Shown here piece after piece: positions 44,382-57,818 of a stretch of DNA of 64,000 nt. This DNA comes from Blastomyces gilchristii SLH14081. Its lineage: Eukaryota > Ascomycota > Eurotiomycetes > Onygenales > Ajellomycetaceae. The number at the start of each line of letters is the position of its first letter. The stretch's first letter is position 1. A program made the translations under genes and the position numbers. Location: positions 931,178-995,177 of the forward strand of contig NW_003101682.1 of NCBI RefSeq assembly GCF_000003855.2. The letters run 5' to 3'. The notes under the pieces are model-generated. The model ran no database searches and had not been told where the DNA came from. It saw nothing but the letters and a program-made list of their open reading frames with translations.

Positions 44382-47300
44382 TAGACTGGCCGCCGGGATC
44401 ATGAATTTCACATTTAGTCTCATTTGATCTGATCTCATACATTTCTTGGCATGAGTCCCACCAGGACCAAGCCTCAAAAAAATCTGAAAATGGACCATTT
44501 CTGAGAGAAATGATGTGAAAAATAACCAGATTTAATTCAAGAACAGTGAAATAAGAGTAATTTCTCAGAATAAACTGTGAAAGATAATCATTCTTTCAAA
44601 ATCAGAATGAGACTGAAACTGAAGATTAAATTCAGTCTCATTCAGTTCATTCAGTGATTGCTTATATAATCAGAATTTGATAATAATTATTAATAACACT
44701 CATGAAACAACTAAATACATTCTTATACAAGTTTATTCTTCACTTTCTCATGAAAACTACACTTCTCTGATATACTGTGATCAGAGATATTAAACTGTCT
44801 GATAATTTGATATTTTATAATTATGAGTTTCTTGATTATTTCTTCTTATAATTGTTCTCAATGATAGTAATAAATATCTCAGCTTGAGTTGAACTTTCAC
44901 TTCATTCTCATCTCTGTTAATGAAATTATCAGAATATTATACATTATCAGTGTAACAGTTGAATATATACTCTCAATAATTTTTCATAACTCTAGAATTG
45001 ATTTAGTGTGTAAATTTATTAAATCATCTTGAAGATAGCAGTTAAATTCAGTTTTATAAGTATATAGTTTTATCTGATTTTCAGTTGTAATCAATGTATG
45101 CAAGTTCTGTTTCAAAGTTAGTATTATAGTTCTATATAATATAAAGCATTATCAAAGATTATTACTTATTAGAGAATTGTATTTCACTGGCTTCACATCT
45201 CTAACATCTGCTCATTCAAATCTCTGATAGTTGACATTGTAGTAGTCTCAGACTAATTTAATATATAAGTCTCATTTCTTCTCTATTCAATCTTGAGAAG
45301 TGTAGATATTAATTTAATAAAAGAAATCTAGTAGAGCTGCTATAGCATAGTACTCTGTAAAAGATTGTTCAGTTTTACTGTAGTAATATATCAGTTTATT
45401 TCTTACAGTAATAATAGTCTGTACTATAGTATTATCTCTGACTGAATTTCTTTTTGAGTGATTCAACTGCTTCTCAAGATAAGTAAATAAACTGTTATAC
45501 ACTCATCAGACTGACTGCAGTATTAATGTATAAGTGATTGAAACTGTCTTTATTATCTTATACAACTGAAACAGTAAATTAATCATATATTTCAACAGAG
45601 TTCACTATATATTAGAAAGTTTTAATATCTGAATCTTTTTCTGATCAGAGTGTTAAACTCAATAATTAATTATCTGATATAATTGAAGAGCTTAAACAGT
45701 TATCTTATATATTGAACTTCATTATATTCTAATATTCTGTATCATATTCAGTGATGTGACTGATTTATTTATTTATTGAATATTATGAAATCATTATTAT
45801 TGTTTAGAGAAGATATAAATTATATTAACAATGTTTTGAATCTGTGATATTTAAATTATTAGTTAATCTATTCAAAATTAACAGTAGTGTTATCAAAAAG
45901 TGTTATTAAAAAGCAATATTAAAAAGTATTGTCAAAAAACATTATCTTTTATAAAGTAAATATAAAAGTTACTTAAGTAATCACTTTCATCTCATTCTCA
46001 TTTCAAGAATCAGTCATCTCATTATTCTTTATCTCAAAATTAAGATTCTTTATCAGTTTTTATATCACAAGTTGAATCACATGAGTAATACAGAGAATAT
46101 GACCTTGTTTATCATTTCAGAAATACAAAGTCAATTTTTACTCTAAGCTGTTTATTATAGTGTAGTTATTTTCAGTATTGTCAGTTGTAATTATAAGAAG
46201 ACTGAGACTAATATCTCAATAGTTATTTTTAATCACAGTCATTAATATCTCTGTTATATAATCTCTAGTATGACTACTGATCAATGATTTAAAGTCAATT
46301 AATGTCTCTTAATAAGTTCAGTTCTTATCAATATAATAATATATAACTCTTATAAATGCAAGATTGTTTGTACTAGTTCATGCATTCACTGTGAGAGACA
46401 CTCTTTGATGATTCTTTAACTCTGATTCTAGATATTGTATATTGACTTTGTAATATATCTCAAGATTGAACTGAAGACAGAATTGATGTGAAATATGAAG
46501 ATTTGAATTAAGTATTTAAAGAAGTGTTCAGAATTCAGAATTTTCAATTAATTGAAGAGAAAGATTCAGAGATATATATATACAAAGTAATTATTCACAG
46601 AAGTTATCAGATAAGAGTTATGAAATCAGAGTACTAATACATAATTATTTTTATATAATTTTCTTCAAATTACAAAGTTAGTGTTATTAAAAATCATTAT
46701 CTGATAGAGTAGCTTATCAGTTTAATAGTAATTTTCTGATTATTTTTCTTTTATTGTCTGTATTCTGATAACTTCAGGTGTCAGAAAATTTCTTCAGAAT
46801 TATGATCAGTTTATGATGAATATTTCTGAATAAAGTTACAGTGATTGTAGTAGAGAGATGACTCTTCAGTAATCTACAATACAATCTGTTAATAATTATT
46901 TTATACTTCATCTCAGTGTTTGTGTTGAGTTTTTCATAAATTTCATAACCTGAAATCAGATGTGAAGAATGAAGTGATTATTTATTATAATTGAAAGAGA
47001 GCATTCTGTATTGAATTGTAAATAATATAGACTTTGTAATTCACAGTGATTTCTTGAAGAGTTTATGAATCTTTAATAGAAGTAAAAGAAGTGAAAGAAG
47101 TGAATTCAGAAGATATGATAATAATTTAAGAAAGATGATAATTTATTTTCAATAACTGATCACTGATGTATATAAGAAGAATTAATATAAGAGAAAATAA
47201 TCTTCTTTCTTAGCTTAGTTATAATTTTAATACTAACTCAGATTGAATATCATCAATGTATAAAAATAAATAAATAATCTTGATTAATCTCTATTATATT

Positions 47301-47425
47301 TCTTGAAATATATTAATATTATAAAAGAGAGTATTATTAAATTATGTTATTAGATAATATCATTAAAAATATATTAATATTATGAATATCAATGTTGAAA
47401 AAATGTTGATACTTATACATTATAG
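44382..47425 (-). mobile_element. hAT transposon, inverted partial copy
   Basis: Begins TAGACTGGCCGCCGGG at 44382 (the hAT right end, reversed) and is the reverse complement of about 190-3239. The 8 bases before it are actgtgat. The other end and its duplication are absent because LINE D and then gypsy-2 pol follow. It is therefore truncated by the LINE insertion or by a later deletion. Confidence 0.75.
44690..47090 (-). pseudogene. hAT transposase remnant (third copy)
   Basis: Minus-strand equivalent of 560-2940. Y-N-S-L-F-T-Y-L-E-K-Q-L-N-H and S-K-T-E-Q-S-F-T-E-Y-Y-A-I are readable at 45502-45314. Like the other copies it is full of stops. Confidence 0.6.
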
Positions 47426-47796
47426 TTATTATTATTATTATTCTTCAATTATAGATGTATGCAGTCAGAGACTATGATATCTACCTCAGAACTTTTAGTT
47501 CTCAGAGTTTTTCCTATATCTGTAAAGTTAACTATTATACATTCATCAATTTCAGATATGTAAAATCAGAAATTTTCAGCTCAGAATACAAAAACTGTTT
47601 ACAAATTGCAGTGTTTTAACATCTTCTGATACTTTGAAACCATTTGACAATATCATGACAAAGGAAAAGAGAACACAGTCTTAAAGATAGACACATTAAA
47701 TAGATAGATAGAAAGAAATTGAAAGAAAAAGATAAAGTAAAGAGAGACTGTAACAAAACAAATTATTAAAAGATAGTATATAGCTGTTTTAACAGA

Positions 47797-50700
47797 CTAT
47801 ATCTGATTGATTTCCTCCTCTTCATATTCAGATAATTCTGAATTTAGCCATTTTCTTGTAGCTGCTTGAGTTTCTGATAGAAAGTCTATTAAGTATTTAA
47901 TTCCTGTCTCAGTTGAGAATAAGAATCTCATATTTAATTGATTTGGATTATACATCTCTTTCAATCTGACTCTGAGACTATTGTATAATGCACAGTGCAT
48001 TATAATATGCTCAGAATTCTCCTTTACATTGCAGAATGAGCATTCTATTGAGTCAAATCTATCATCAAATCTTTGTATATAAGATTTGAAATAGCCATGT
48101 TCTAGTTTCAGCTGTATTATAGATGAGAATATTTTCTTTTTACATTTAATTGAACAAGATTTTCACTTGGGTTTTGTTTCAAATCTTGAATAATGTATAC
48201 TCTTCTTTTGTTTCTGCCTGCTTTCATTTCACTTGTCTAAACAAGATTCTTTTATTTTTCTCTTTATAAAAGACCAGGACATAATTTTTTGAATAGATCT
48301 GCTTAATTCTGCACTCTTTTTTGCAGCTGAATCAGCCAATTCATTTCCATGAATATTTATATAAGCAGGAACTCAGTGCAGATGAATTATCAGCTTTGAT
48401 GTTCTTCTCTTTTGAATTTTCAAAACAGAGTTTAAGATCAGTTCAAGATTTATTTGATTATTATGAATCTGACTATTTCTAAGTCTTTTTAAAGCAGCTT
48501 GACTATCAAAGAATATTCATGTCTCTTTCAAACAATTTCCTCTTTTATGAGATTTTATTTCAATGAGTTTGAAAGCTTTCACTATTGTAAATAGTTCAGT
48601 ATCAAAGACTTCAGATTCACAGTCTAGATTCCAGAAATCTGAGATAAAATTAATATTATCTTCAGTATAAGCAATGCCTGCGCCTAATCTATTCAAATTC
48701 TCATTTTTTGAGTCATCTGAATAAATCAGAATAGAGTCTTTTATATTGATTGTAGAGATTCTCTTCAAATGCTGTTCATATTCTTTCTCTTTTGATAGTT
48801 CACTTATTTATAAGTCTATAAGAGATTCATGCTTTTCTCTTCAGAGAGATAACTTCTCATGATCAACTTTTTCAATATTTAGAGAAGAGAATTGGTTTTT
48901 AATCAGAGAGCATAGTCTGTACAGTTGAGAAGGCATTTTCTTTAAAGAATTATTTTCATTTCAATCAAGAAATCTATTTCAATTCAGTTCATTTCCAGAG
49001 TTAATTAATGGAAATGAAGAAGAGACTCTTTCTCTGATTATATGATTTGAGCTCATCTTTACAACTCTCAGAGTATAGTTCATACAGGTCTTTTCAAATT
49101 TAATAGCAGAAGGAGAAATTGAAGCTTCAATTTTCATTGCTTTAATAGGAGATGATTTGAATACTCTCAGAATTCTTCTCAAGGCTCTGTTTTGCAGACT
49201 TTGAAAGTGTTCAGTGAAATTCTCTTGATTATTTCATCAAACTTGAACTTCATAATCAGCTACTGATGTAATACAGACTATATATAACTGTCTCATAGCC
49301 TGGAAGAATAGACCTCTCTCTGTATTTGATAGTCTGATTATGTTGTTCAATAGTCTTTCTGTCTTGATAGTTCTTTGTTGAATGTGATATTTAAAATTCA
49401 ACTTGGAGTTTAACTATACTTCTAATCATTTGATATTTACACTGGGTTTAATCTCTCTATTTAAAAGAGTTAGAGATAGTTCTTTCTCATTGAATCTAGA
49501 AAAGAAATGAATTAACTCAGTTTTATTCATATCAAATTGAATTTGATTAATATCTGCTCTAACAAAGATTTTCTTTACAGCTTCTTTAATCACTTTTAAA
49601 TTCTCTTTAATAGTTTTTGAACTGTAGACTAGATCAATATCATTCATATAACTTGAAGATTGCACTATTCTCATATTTCTATTTTTGAATAGATATACAG
49701 TGTATATTACAAATAAAATGAGTGAGATTGAAGATTCTTACAGTACTTCTATTTTTATCTCAGTCTTGTTTTATTTCATTCCATCAAAGAAAAGTTATAT
49801 AATTCTTTTAGATATAAAATAGTTAACTCATTTTATTAGAGAAAGTGACAGTTTTAACATCTTCAATGTCTAAATTAACTTTGACTTTGAAACATGATCA
49901 AATGCTTCTTTTATATCAATAAAAACTGCAGTTGAGACCAGATCTTCATGCTTTGCTATTTGAATATTATAAATAACTGAGAGAACAGTGTCAATTACAG
50001 AACACTGTTTTCTATCTCTCATTTATTCACTGTATAAAAGAGAATTACTGATAGAGCTTATAAAAGATAGTTAAGTAAGTATTATCTTTTCTAAATTCTT
50101 TTCTAGACAGTTCAATAGAGATATTACTCTATATAACTTGAGAATTGAAGTTTTTCTATTAGATTTTACAAGAATCACTTCAGTGACTTCTCTTCAGTAT
50201 TCAGAATGATATTCATTTTTCAAGAGATTGAAAAAGAGCTCAAAATATTCATTCTTTAAGTAGAAGTATGTATTTTGAATAATTAAGTGATTAATTGAAT
50301 CAGGCCCTGCAGCAGTCTTAACTGAACTTGAGAAGATAGCTGACTGTAATTCATCTTGAGTAAGATTAGGCCATTCTCAGTCATTTTTATCAATATAGTT
50401 GAGAAGTGATATATTCTCTTCCTCTGAATCTGAATCTGATGAGTTTTGAAAGAGAGTTCTTATAAAAGCTTAATATTTTTTCTCAAAAGAGTTTGCTGTA
50501 TATAATTCATTCTGAAACTCATATTCTAAGATTGAAAGTTTTGCTACACTTCTTGTTTTAGTATAGCTAAAAGCTTTAAAAACTTCTTTTTCATATGCTT
50601 CTTCAAGAAATTTATTTCAGCAGTCTGTTTTAGCTTTTTTAATATCTGAAAAATATTCATTTCTGACAGCTTTGAACTCTTTATCAGAAACTATATCATT

Positions 50701-51753
50701 CTTTCAAACTCTTCTAGCAGTAGTCAATTGTTTTCTTTTAGATATGATATTCTCATTTCATCAAGATTTTGAATACTCAGAAGACTTTCTCTTTGAAATA
50801 TTATCTTTAACACTTGCTAGAATAATAGATGTAATAAGCTTCACTCTAATCTCAAGTATTTCATTTAAGATATCTTGACCAGGATTTCAATACAGCTCAC
50901 TCTGTCTTTCAGATTTTAACAGTTTTATACTTTCTTCAACTGCCTTTCAGTCAGCTTTTTCAAAGTTAAACTCATTAGAAAGAAGAGGATTTTCACTCAT
51001 TTATTTCTTACTCAGTTCAATATTAAATTAAATAATCTCATGATCTGATTCTGATGTCTCATTTGAATCAATAAATCAGTTTATAAGTCTTTTTTCTATT
51101 AGATTTTATGATATGAAGATTAGATCTATAATAGATTTCTGTTTCATATCTTTTCTAAAGAATGTTTGTTAATCAGACTTGTTAACTAAATCTATTGAAT
51201 ACTTAAAGATTCATTTAATCAGGTTATCAGCTCTTACTACTCTTTTGCATTCTGAATTTCATCAGAGATGATGTGTATTGAAATCTCCTGCAATTATAGA
51301 GATTCTTGATGAAGTTATATTTAGAAATTCTCTATTAATTATTCAGATGTTATTATTTTTCTTCATTGACTTTTCATTATAGATATTTATAAGCTGTATA
51401 GTATCAAACTTATTCTCTTTATCTATAATATCACTCATCAGAATATCAGGGTCAGACATAATATTAAATCTTAGATTAAATTAATATCTTGATCTCTTTC
51501 TTTCATAGATCACTACTCTTGACTTTATCTCAGACTTTTGAGATATAAAGCAGTAGTAGCTTGAATGAGAAATGACATATTTTTACTCAGTATCAAAATT
51601 CGGCTTCTGAAGCAGTATAAAATCAACTTTTTATTCAAATACAATGTGAAGATAAGAATAAATACAATTTGAGTTTCTATTCACATTATTTTGAATAAAT
51701 ATGATTTTTAAAGAGTTTTTAAACTTTTTTTGTTATTTTTATTGTATATTCAT
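47797..51753 (-). pseudogene. LINE ORF2 (copy D)
   Basis: Same domain order as copy C: endonuclease (about 51700-51100), RT (about 50300-49430, with Y-M-N-D-I at 49645 in place of x-D-D), RNase H at 48768-48400 (D-S-I-L-I-Y-S-D-D-S, F-D-T-E-L-F-T, S-D-S-Q-A-A-L) and the C-terminal zinc motif near 48030. The stop is 47797-47799. It keeps more tryptophans than other copies (for example F-W-N at about 48630). Copies C and D share the N-D catalytic lesion, so both may descend from an already damaged copy. Confidence 0.75.
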
Positions 51754-51776
51754 ACTAAAAGAGAGTAGAGTAGAAT

Positions 51777-53377
51777 CTAATCACTATCATCAGATAGTAG
51801 ATTATAACTATTCTGAAAAGTAGAAATCTCAACTGCTTGCATTATATCTAGTTTATTATCAGAGTTATTTCTCAATTCTCTAATCTTAACAGAAGTTTGA
51901 GAATTCAAATTCTGTTTACATTTAGCTGAAGAATTGAAGTTTGAAGATTTAGATAGTTGAGAGTTCCTTCTTTTTAAGCTTACAGTTGTGAGTTTACTGA
52001 CTTGACTATTCTCTTCAGTTCTAGATTTGTTTTGAGCTTCATCTTTTCTTCAGTTCTTTTGAGTTCTTAGAGTAAATATACATTCTTTTGAGCTAGATGT
52101 ATATTTTTCTTTACAATTAGAGTATTTAAGCAGAGTGTATTGATATATTTCATCTCTTTTTAAGCATGTTTCATATTTATACTCACTAGTTTTGTAATCT
52201 CTGATACAGAATACACATTTTAAGTCTCTGATATAGAAGATTGTAAAGTGTTCATATTCTTGATAGTTTAAACACTGTGTTTAAGCTTTGAGATTCATTC
52301 TTGAGTCTTTGTATTCATGAACTCTCATTTTCAAATCTGCTACTCTTACTTCAGAGATCTTTAACTGTTTAAGTGTTTTTATATATACTAGAATAGAGGC
52401 ATTTCTTCTACTTTATCTGAACTCAATTGAATTTAGTTATACAGCTCTTTTCTCAGTTGAATAGAGTTGTATTCTTCTAATTTATTATTGAGAAGTAGCA
52501 TTTCTTCTTCACAGTCAAAAATTTCAACTGAAATATTATAAAGAATGAATTTATCTCACTTTTTATCTCTCTTAGATAGAATTGTTGTGTTTAACAAAGA
52601 TTCTACTGCTGATTTTGAGAGATTCTCATTCTGAATAAGGAATTTTGCACTGAAGTCAGGCATTGTAGTCAAAATAATAGAGTTTTCAAAGAAGAATGAC
52701 TCAATTGAAGCTATAACTGATTTTTGAACTTTAATATCAGTTATTAACTGAGAAAAGAACTGCTGATTAATTTCATTTCTGATTCTGAAAATGAGATTTG
52801 AGTTTAGCTTGTTTCTTTGTAAGATGTTCTGATTTGAGACTTTGAGAATAAGTCTTCTATTTCTGAAGATTTGAAAGTTTTTCTTCTTTTATATTTTTTT
52901 CTTCACTTTACTATGAATAGAAGTATGAGTATTATTCTTCTCAGTCTTCTCAGGATTTTGAGCATATTTTGAGATAGCAGGTTTAGAGATAGCAGATTTA
53001 GCTGCTTGAGCATATGTTTTCTTCTAATTTAAAGAAGAAGAAGAAGTAGAAAAAGAGAAAGAAGAGTAAGATAAGAAGTCAGTGATTGTACTAGGAATTT
53101 TCAATATTTTTTAAACTGTGTTTGAAATTTCAAGTTTGAACTTGATCATCTTCTATAGTTATCTATTCTGAGTATGAAGAATTAACAGAACTTCTTTATT
53201 CATCTTACTCAGACACTGCTTTTCAAGAATCTTACTTACTTTTTCAAGTTTCTGTATTTCAAGAACTTGTTATTTCTTTATTTCTTCTTTCTTTCTTCTC
53301 TTCAGAATTTTAATCTCAGAAATAGTATTTGAGAAAGCATCTTTTATCACATCAACTGAGTGTATTTTTGAACTCAT
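51777..53377 (-). pseudogene. LINE ORF1 (copy D)
   Basis: ATG at 53377 (M-S-S-K-I-H-S-V-D-V), stop at 51777-51779. As in copy C: a K/E-rich coiled-coil-like start (K-R-R-K-K-E-E-I-K-K) and Cys/His knuckles near 52290-52150. Several stops interrupt it. Copy D fixes the likely ORF1 start that is mutated in copy C. Confidence 0.65.
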
Positions 53378-55059
53378 TATTCTCACTCAATGAAAAGTTG
53401 ATCAGACTGTTTCAATTGAGATATGTATAAAACTCTTTTAAAAAGTTAGTCAGACTGTTTTAATTAAGAGGTTTCTAAGTCTGTTTTTAATTGAAAAGTT
53501 GGTTAGACCACTTCAAAAGAAGAATAAAAGACTTTTATATATAAAATATCTGATTTTTTTCACACTAGTTCAGTAACTAGGTTAGATTTTTGAAGAGAAT
53601 CTAATAAACTAAAATTGATTTTTGAGATAAATCAATAAACTCTTTACAATCTCTTTCTTGAGATACAGTGAGAAAAAGTATGATATCAATTGATAATAAA
53701 TCAGATAATATGACAGTTTTTAAGAGAAAAACTGACAAAAAATAAATCAATTTTTTGCAGAGAAATTGATTAAAACTATTCAATTTTATTCTAAATCATT
53801 CAATTCTTCTCACATAATAAGTATGCAACTTAAATCAGTTAATAAAGAGTATAAAAAAGAATTAAGTATTAATGAATGCTCTTCAGTTACTGAAAAAATA
53901 ATTCTTACTTAAAAGAATATGAAATTATGATAGAAAACAACTCTGTTTTTAATTCTTTATAAGAATATTGTATAAAATTCAGAGAAAAACATCTTACTTT
54001 TTCAAGAGAAGTAAAAAACTATTTCTAAGATCTTTTTTTTTTACATTAACTACTACAGAAGAATGAGATAGAAACTACTAAGATATGCACTACTGTATAT
54101 CTTCTATCAAGACTTTCTCTCTTCAGAGTCTTGATATTATAGAGAATATAAGTCTGTTTCTATATAATAATATTACTATTATCAGCAGGATGTAGAGGAA
54201 CTGGTTATTTATATCTCAAAATAGAAGACTTTGTCAATGATTATATTAATATAGAGTTAATTCTTAAATTCAATAGAAATCTAGTATTTCTGTTCTCAAT
54301 CTCTTGCAGAATCTATTAAATATTGAGATATTAAAACTAGATTTAATATATCTCACTGTGCAGGGATCAAAGACTCAGTCAGATCTTGAGATATACTGAA
54401 TTTATAGTTGTTAATATGCTGTTGACTTGTTCTGTTGACTCATTGTCTGCTGATTATGTATTGAATACTGTTGTCAAGGTATCTTTTTGTATTGTTCTGC
54501 CGGGGATGGGCCAGATTGAGAGGAATAGTATGAGAGTGAGACTTGGCATTGATGTCTAAATACACTGAAGACAGACTTTGAAGATTGCACTTCAGAAGTA
54601 TTCATTGATTATGTGCTTGATATTATCACTGAGGTATCTTTTTGTATTTTTCTGCTGGGAATGGGCCAGATTGAGAAGGGTGATATGAGGGTGAGACTTG
54701 ATGTTAATGTTTTGAAACATCAAAGATGGACAGGGTTTTTGCAGAGGTTACTTCTCAGATATCTCAACAATTACAGATCAGGGATCTTCCAAAATCGAGA
54801 AGATTAGTGCATATGACTAGGTCTCTTCACCTTACAATTTGTATGGCAATTTGGCCCGGGGTTGTGGTGTGGTAGGGGAGAATGAGGGATAATCCCACAC
54901 AGGAGTTTTGAACACTGTCTGGTTCATGTTTGGTTGGATAACTCCACCACCACACGGGGTATGCGGTCGGCGATGGGGTCAAAATGCTTGTATGATCGAG
55001 GGCCTTTCGATGGATCTATCGGCGGGTTCTTATTCGAAAAATCGAGCGAGTTCGTGGTG
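53378..55059 (-). promoter_or_regulatory. LINE 5' UTR with duplicated monomer (copy D)
   Basis: Equivalent to 19492-21015. The word AGGTATCTTTTTGTATT with the following ATGGGCCAGATTGAGA part occurs at 54477 and again at 54632, a 155-base period; copy C has it once (near 20589). The 5'-most 230 bases keep normal GC and CpG. Confidence 0.6.
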
Positions 55060-57395
55060 GAGCGGTTGTTCCATGACTGTTGATACTAAATACTTAGATT
55101 TCATCATAAAAGCTGATAAGAAGATTTGAATGAATTCTGAGAAGATCTCTGCTATTCTTGAATAAGAGACACTGTGCACTGTGAAAGATATATAAAGCTT
55201 CATCAGATTTACTAACTTCTATCAGTGATTTATATAAAACTTCTCAGATATTGTAAGATCACTTACAGAACTTACTAAGAAAGACTTAGTATTTCAATGA
55301 TCAGTGAACACTGAAGCTGCATTTACACAGATAAAGAAGATGTTCATTAATATCTCTCTGCTGATAATATTTAATTCTGCTCATAAGACAGTTGTTAAAG
55401 CTAATTTCTCTAACTATAATAGAAGAAGTGATATTGGAATATGATAATGAAGATGTTCTACAATCATGAATCTTCATGTTTAAGAAATTGAGTCTCACTG
55501 AATACAATTATGAGATCTATGATAAGGAACTTCTTGCAATCATATACTGTTTAGAAGAATAAGACTCTGAACTTCAAAGTATCTCTGAATTTGAAATAGT
55601 CATAGATTATAAGAATCTTAAATACTTTATAACTATCTATAAACTCACTGAATGACAGATGCAATGATCTGAGTTCTTAAGCTACTTTCATTTTATAATA
55701 CACTACTGTTCTAGCAGTCAGAACTTGATAACAGATACTCTCTTACAATGAGAGTAAGATATATTATTCAATATAACAGATACTCACTGAATGAACTGAG
55801 AGTACTGACTCTTGAATCTGAAGATACTAGTTGATTAAGATAAAACAGCTCACAGTACTATATATACTTCTTCAATTAGAACTGTCACTGATATCTCAAC
55901 TTCTCTTGAATCTATATTAGATGAGCTACAATATACAGCAGCTTAAATCAATGAACTTCTTCAAGCACTCACTGAAGCAGTATAATAAGAAGTACTCTGA
56001 GTTTCTTCAGAATTACATGTAAGAACTAACATCTCAGAATATTCAATCAATCATAATAACACTCTATAATTCTGTGAATAATACTGAGTCTCTCACTTCA
56101 AACTCTTATGCATCTGAATAATGCAAGAGATGCATAATTTATATATAACTGATTATTCAGACTGTGAATAACTGTATAGAATAATCTTCTGAGAGTTCTA
56201 TTAATCTGAGATATTAAATAGCATCAGATACTTCATCCGAAACTGTAACTACTGTTCTTTTATTATCTGATAAAAGAACTATAGAAAAGATCTACTGAAA
56301 TCACTTAATATTTCTGATAGAATCTGATAAGATGTGGTAATTGACTTCACTATTAATCTATCTGAAAGTAAGAGTTATAGAAACATTCTGATTATTATTG
56401 ACTGACTAAGTAAAGATGTAATATTAAAATCTTGTAATAAGATGAATACTAAACAAGTCACTGAAGTCTTCTTACAGAGTTTATTCTATCAGATATATGA
56501 ATTGCTGAGATCAATAGTATCAGATCAGAGTTATCAATTCATAAGTGCTCTCTGAACAAGAATCTGTCAAGTTCTTAAGATTATACACTATCTATTAACT
56601 ATCTATCACTCTGAGACTGATAATGCATTAGAACAGATAATTCAGACTGTAAAGAACTATCTTTATAAGTTCTACAATCACTTATAAGATGATTGATATA
56701 ATCTGCTTCTATATACAGAGATCACTATCAATGAATAAGATATCATTTCAATAGATATAAGCTCATTCTTTCTTGCACATGATTATCACATAAAGATGTT
56801 GAATCTTTTAGAGACTACACAGTTCATATCAGATCTCTGTAGTTCAATTCAGATCACTGATAATATAGTAATAAAGCTTTAAGATGTCTGTGATTGAGCA
56901 GAGATCTTTATAGCAACTGTGAAACAAGATTAAGAGAATCAAATCAATGTTCACTAAGACTCTGCTGAACAATATAAGATAGAAGATCTGATATAATTGA
57001 ATCTTAAGAATATATGAATCACACATTTATCTTATACACTAGATTACTGTCATGTCAGATATAAAGTGATAGAAGTTCTAAATAACTATAACTACTGTCT
57101 TGATATATTATTAGAGATTCATAATGTATTCTATACAAGCTTACTTCATCATACTGTCACTGATCTATTCTCTTCTCAACTGACTTCTGACTGACAGTTA
57201 TCAGACATTATAGAAGAAGATAATGAGCTTGAGTAAGAGATTGAGAATATTCTCAATGAGAGATCTCACAGCTGCAGCTAACAATATCTCATGAAATGAG
57301 TTAGCTATGATCAACTGTTCTGAACTCTGAGTTCTGTATTATTCAAAACAGCAGTTCTTGACTGATAGAAACTGCTTCTGAAAGAAGAGGACTAA
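55060..57395 (+). pseudogene. gypsy-2 pol: end of RT, RNase H, integrase, chromodomain
   Basis: Starts inside RT at V-D-T-K-Y-L-D-F-I-I-K-A-D (55080-55120), then F-T-N-F-Y-Q-(W)-F-I-(W)-N-F-S-D and L-T-E-L-T-K-K-D-L-V-F. RNase H words [11 protein letters not shown] are near 55510. Integrase core is at about 56330-56640 (V-I-D-F-T-I-N-L, S-D-Q-S-Y-Q-F, H-S-E-T-D). At 57236-57395 lies a chromodomain-like end: E-I-E-N-I-L-N-E-R, Q-Y-L-M-K-W-V-S-Y-D-Q, T-A-V-L-D. Chromodomains steer some gypsy elements to heterochromatin. Frameshifts and stops are present. Confidence 0.75.
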
Positions 57396-57724
57396 TGTGA
57401 TGAGCTGTGCTCAATCAATTATATAGACTATTCTGTTACACTCTATAGATTCTTTCACTTCACTTCATAGATTCTTTCACTTCACTCTCAAACACATACA
57501 CTTCAATTCTCAGTCATTCTCAATCACTGATTCTCAGCCATTATAAACATGTATAGATTCTTCCGCCCTGAAGCTTCACTGCATACATCACTACATACAT
57601 GTGTAAATATTTATCTCAATCGCTGATTTCTACACTTTCTCTTTCTTTCCTTCTTTAACATTTTTCTCTTTGTTATATAAGACCTATAATATTATACCGA
57701 TCTATTCGGCGTAGGCCCCTTACA
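57396..57724 (+). repeat. gypsy-2 3' LTR
   Basis: 329 bp, TGTGATGAGCTGTGCTC...GGCCCCTTACA. A purine tract GAAAGAAGAGGA lies just before it (57379-57390). The gtcct duplication and the last 86 bases of the hAT follow. Confidence 0.85.
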
Positions 57725-57818
57725 GTCCTGGGGAGACTCACGCCAAGAAATGTATAAGACCAGACTAAATGAGATCAAATGTGAAATTCATGGTCTCAGC
57801 GGCCAGTCTAGATACAAG

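Larger units (their letters stand above)
47426..55059 (-). mobile_element. full-length Tad1-like LINE, copy D
   Basis: A 7.6-kb minus-strand copy, homologous end to end with copy C (13516-21015) and starting at the same CACCACGAACTCG. Its 5' UTR holds a 155-base tandem duplication absent from C. There is no target duplication: left flank hAT, right flank gypsy-2 RT. That points to a target deletion at the 5' junction or to later recombination. Confidence 0.85.
42568..57724 (+). mobile_element. gypsy-2, chromovirus-type, with nested hAT and LINE
   Basis: Two 329-bp LTRs (42568-42896 and 57396-57724) flanked by a 5-bp duplication gttcc / gtcct (two C/T changes) inside the right end of the hAT. 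Interior: gag 43330-44381, then an inverted hAT (44382-47425) and LINE D (47426-55059), then pol from the end of RT to a chromodomain (55060-57395). Protease and the first part of RT are missing, so a deletion accompanied the nested insertions. Confidence 0.8.
25520..57810 (+). mobile_element. complete hAT transposon, enlarged by nested insertions
   Basis: The left end TAGACTGACCGTGTGACC starts at 25520 and the right end GCGGCCAGTCTA stops at 57810; they share the terminal inverted repeat TAGACTGrCCG. Flanking 8-bp duplications are gatataag (25512-25519) and gatacaag (57811-57818), one C/T difference. Removing gypsy-1 (27940-36640), chimera B (38862-41493) and gypsy-2 (42568-57724), each with its duplication, leaves a hAT of about 5.8 kb. 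The transposase is split over 36800-38861 and 41507-42340. The nearly intact host gag frame across the insertion supports the borders. Confidence 0.85.
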
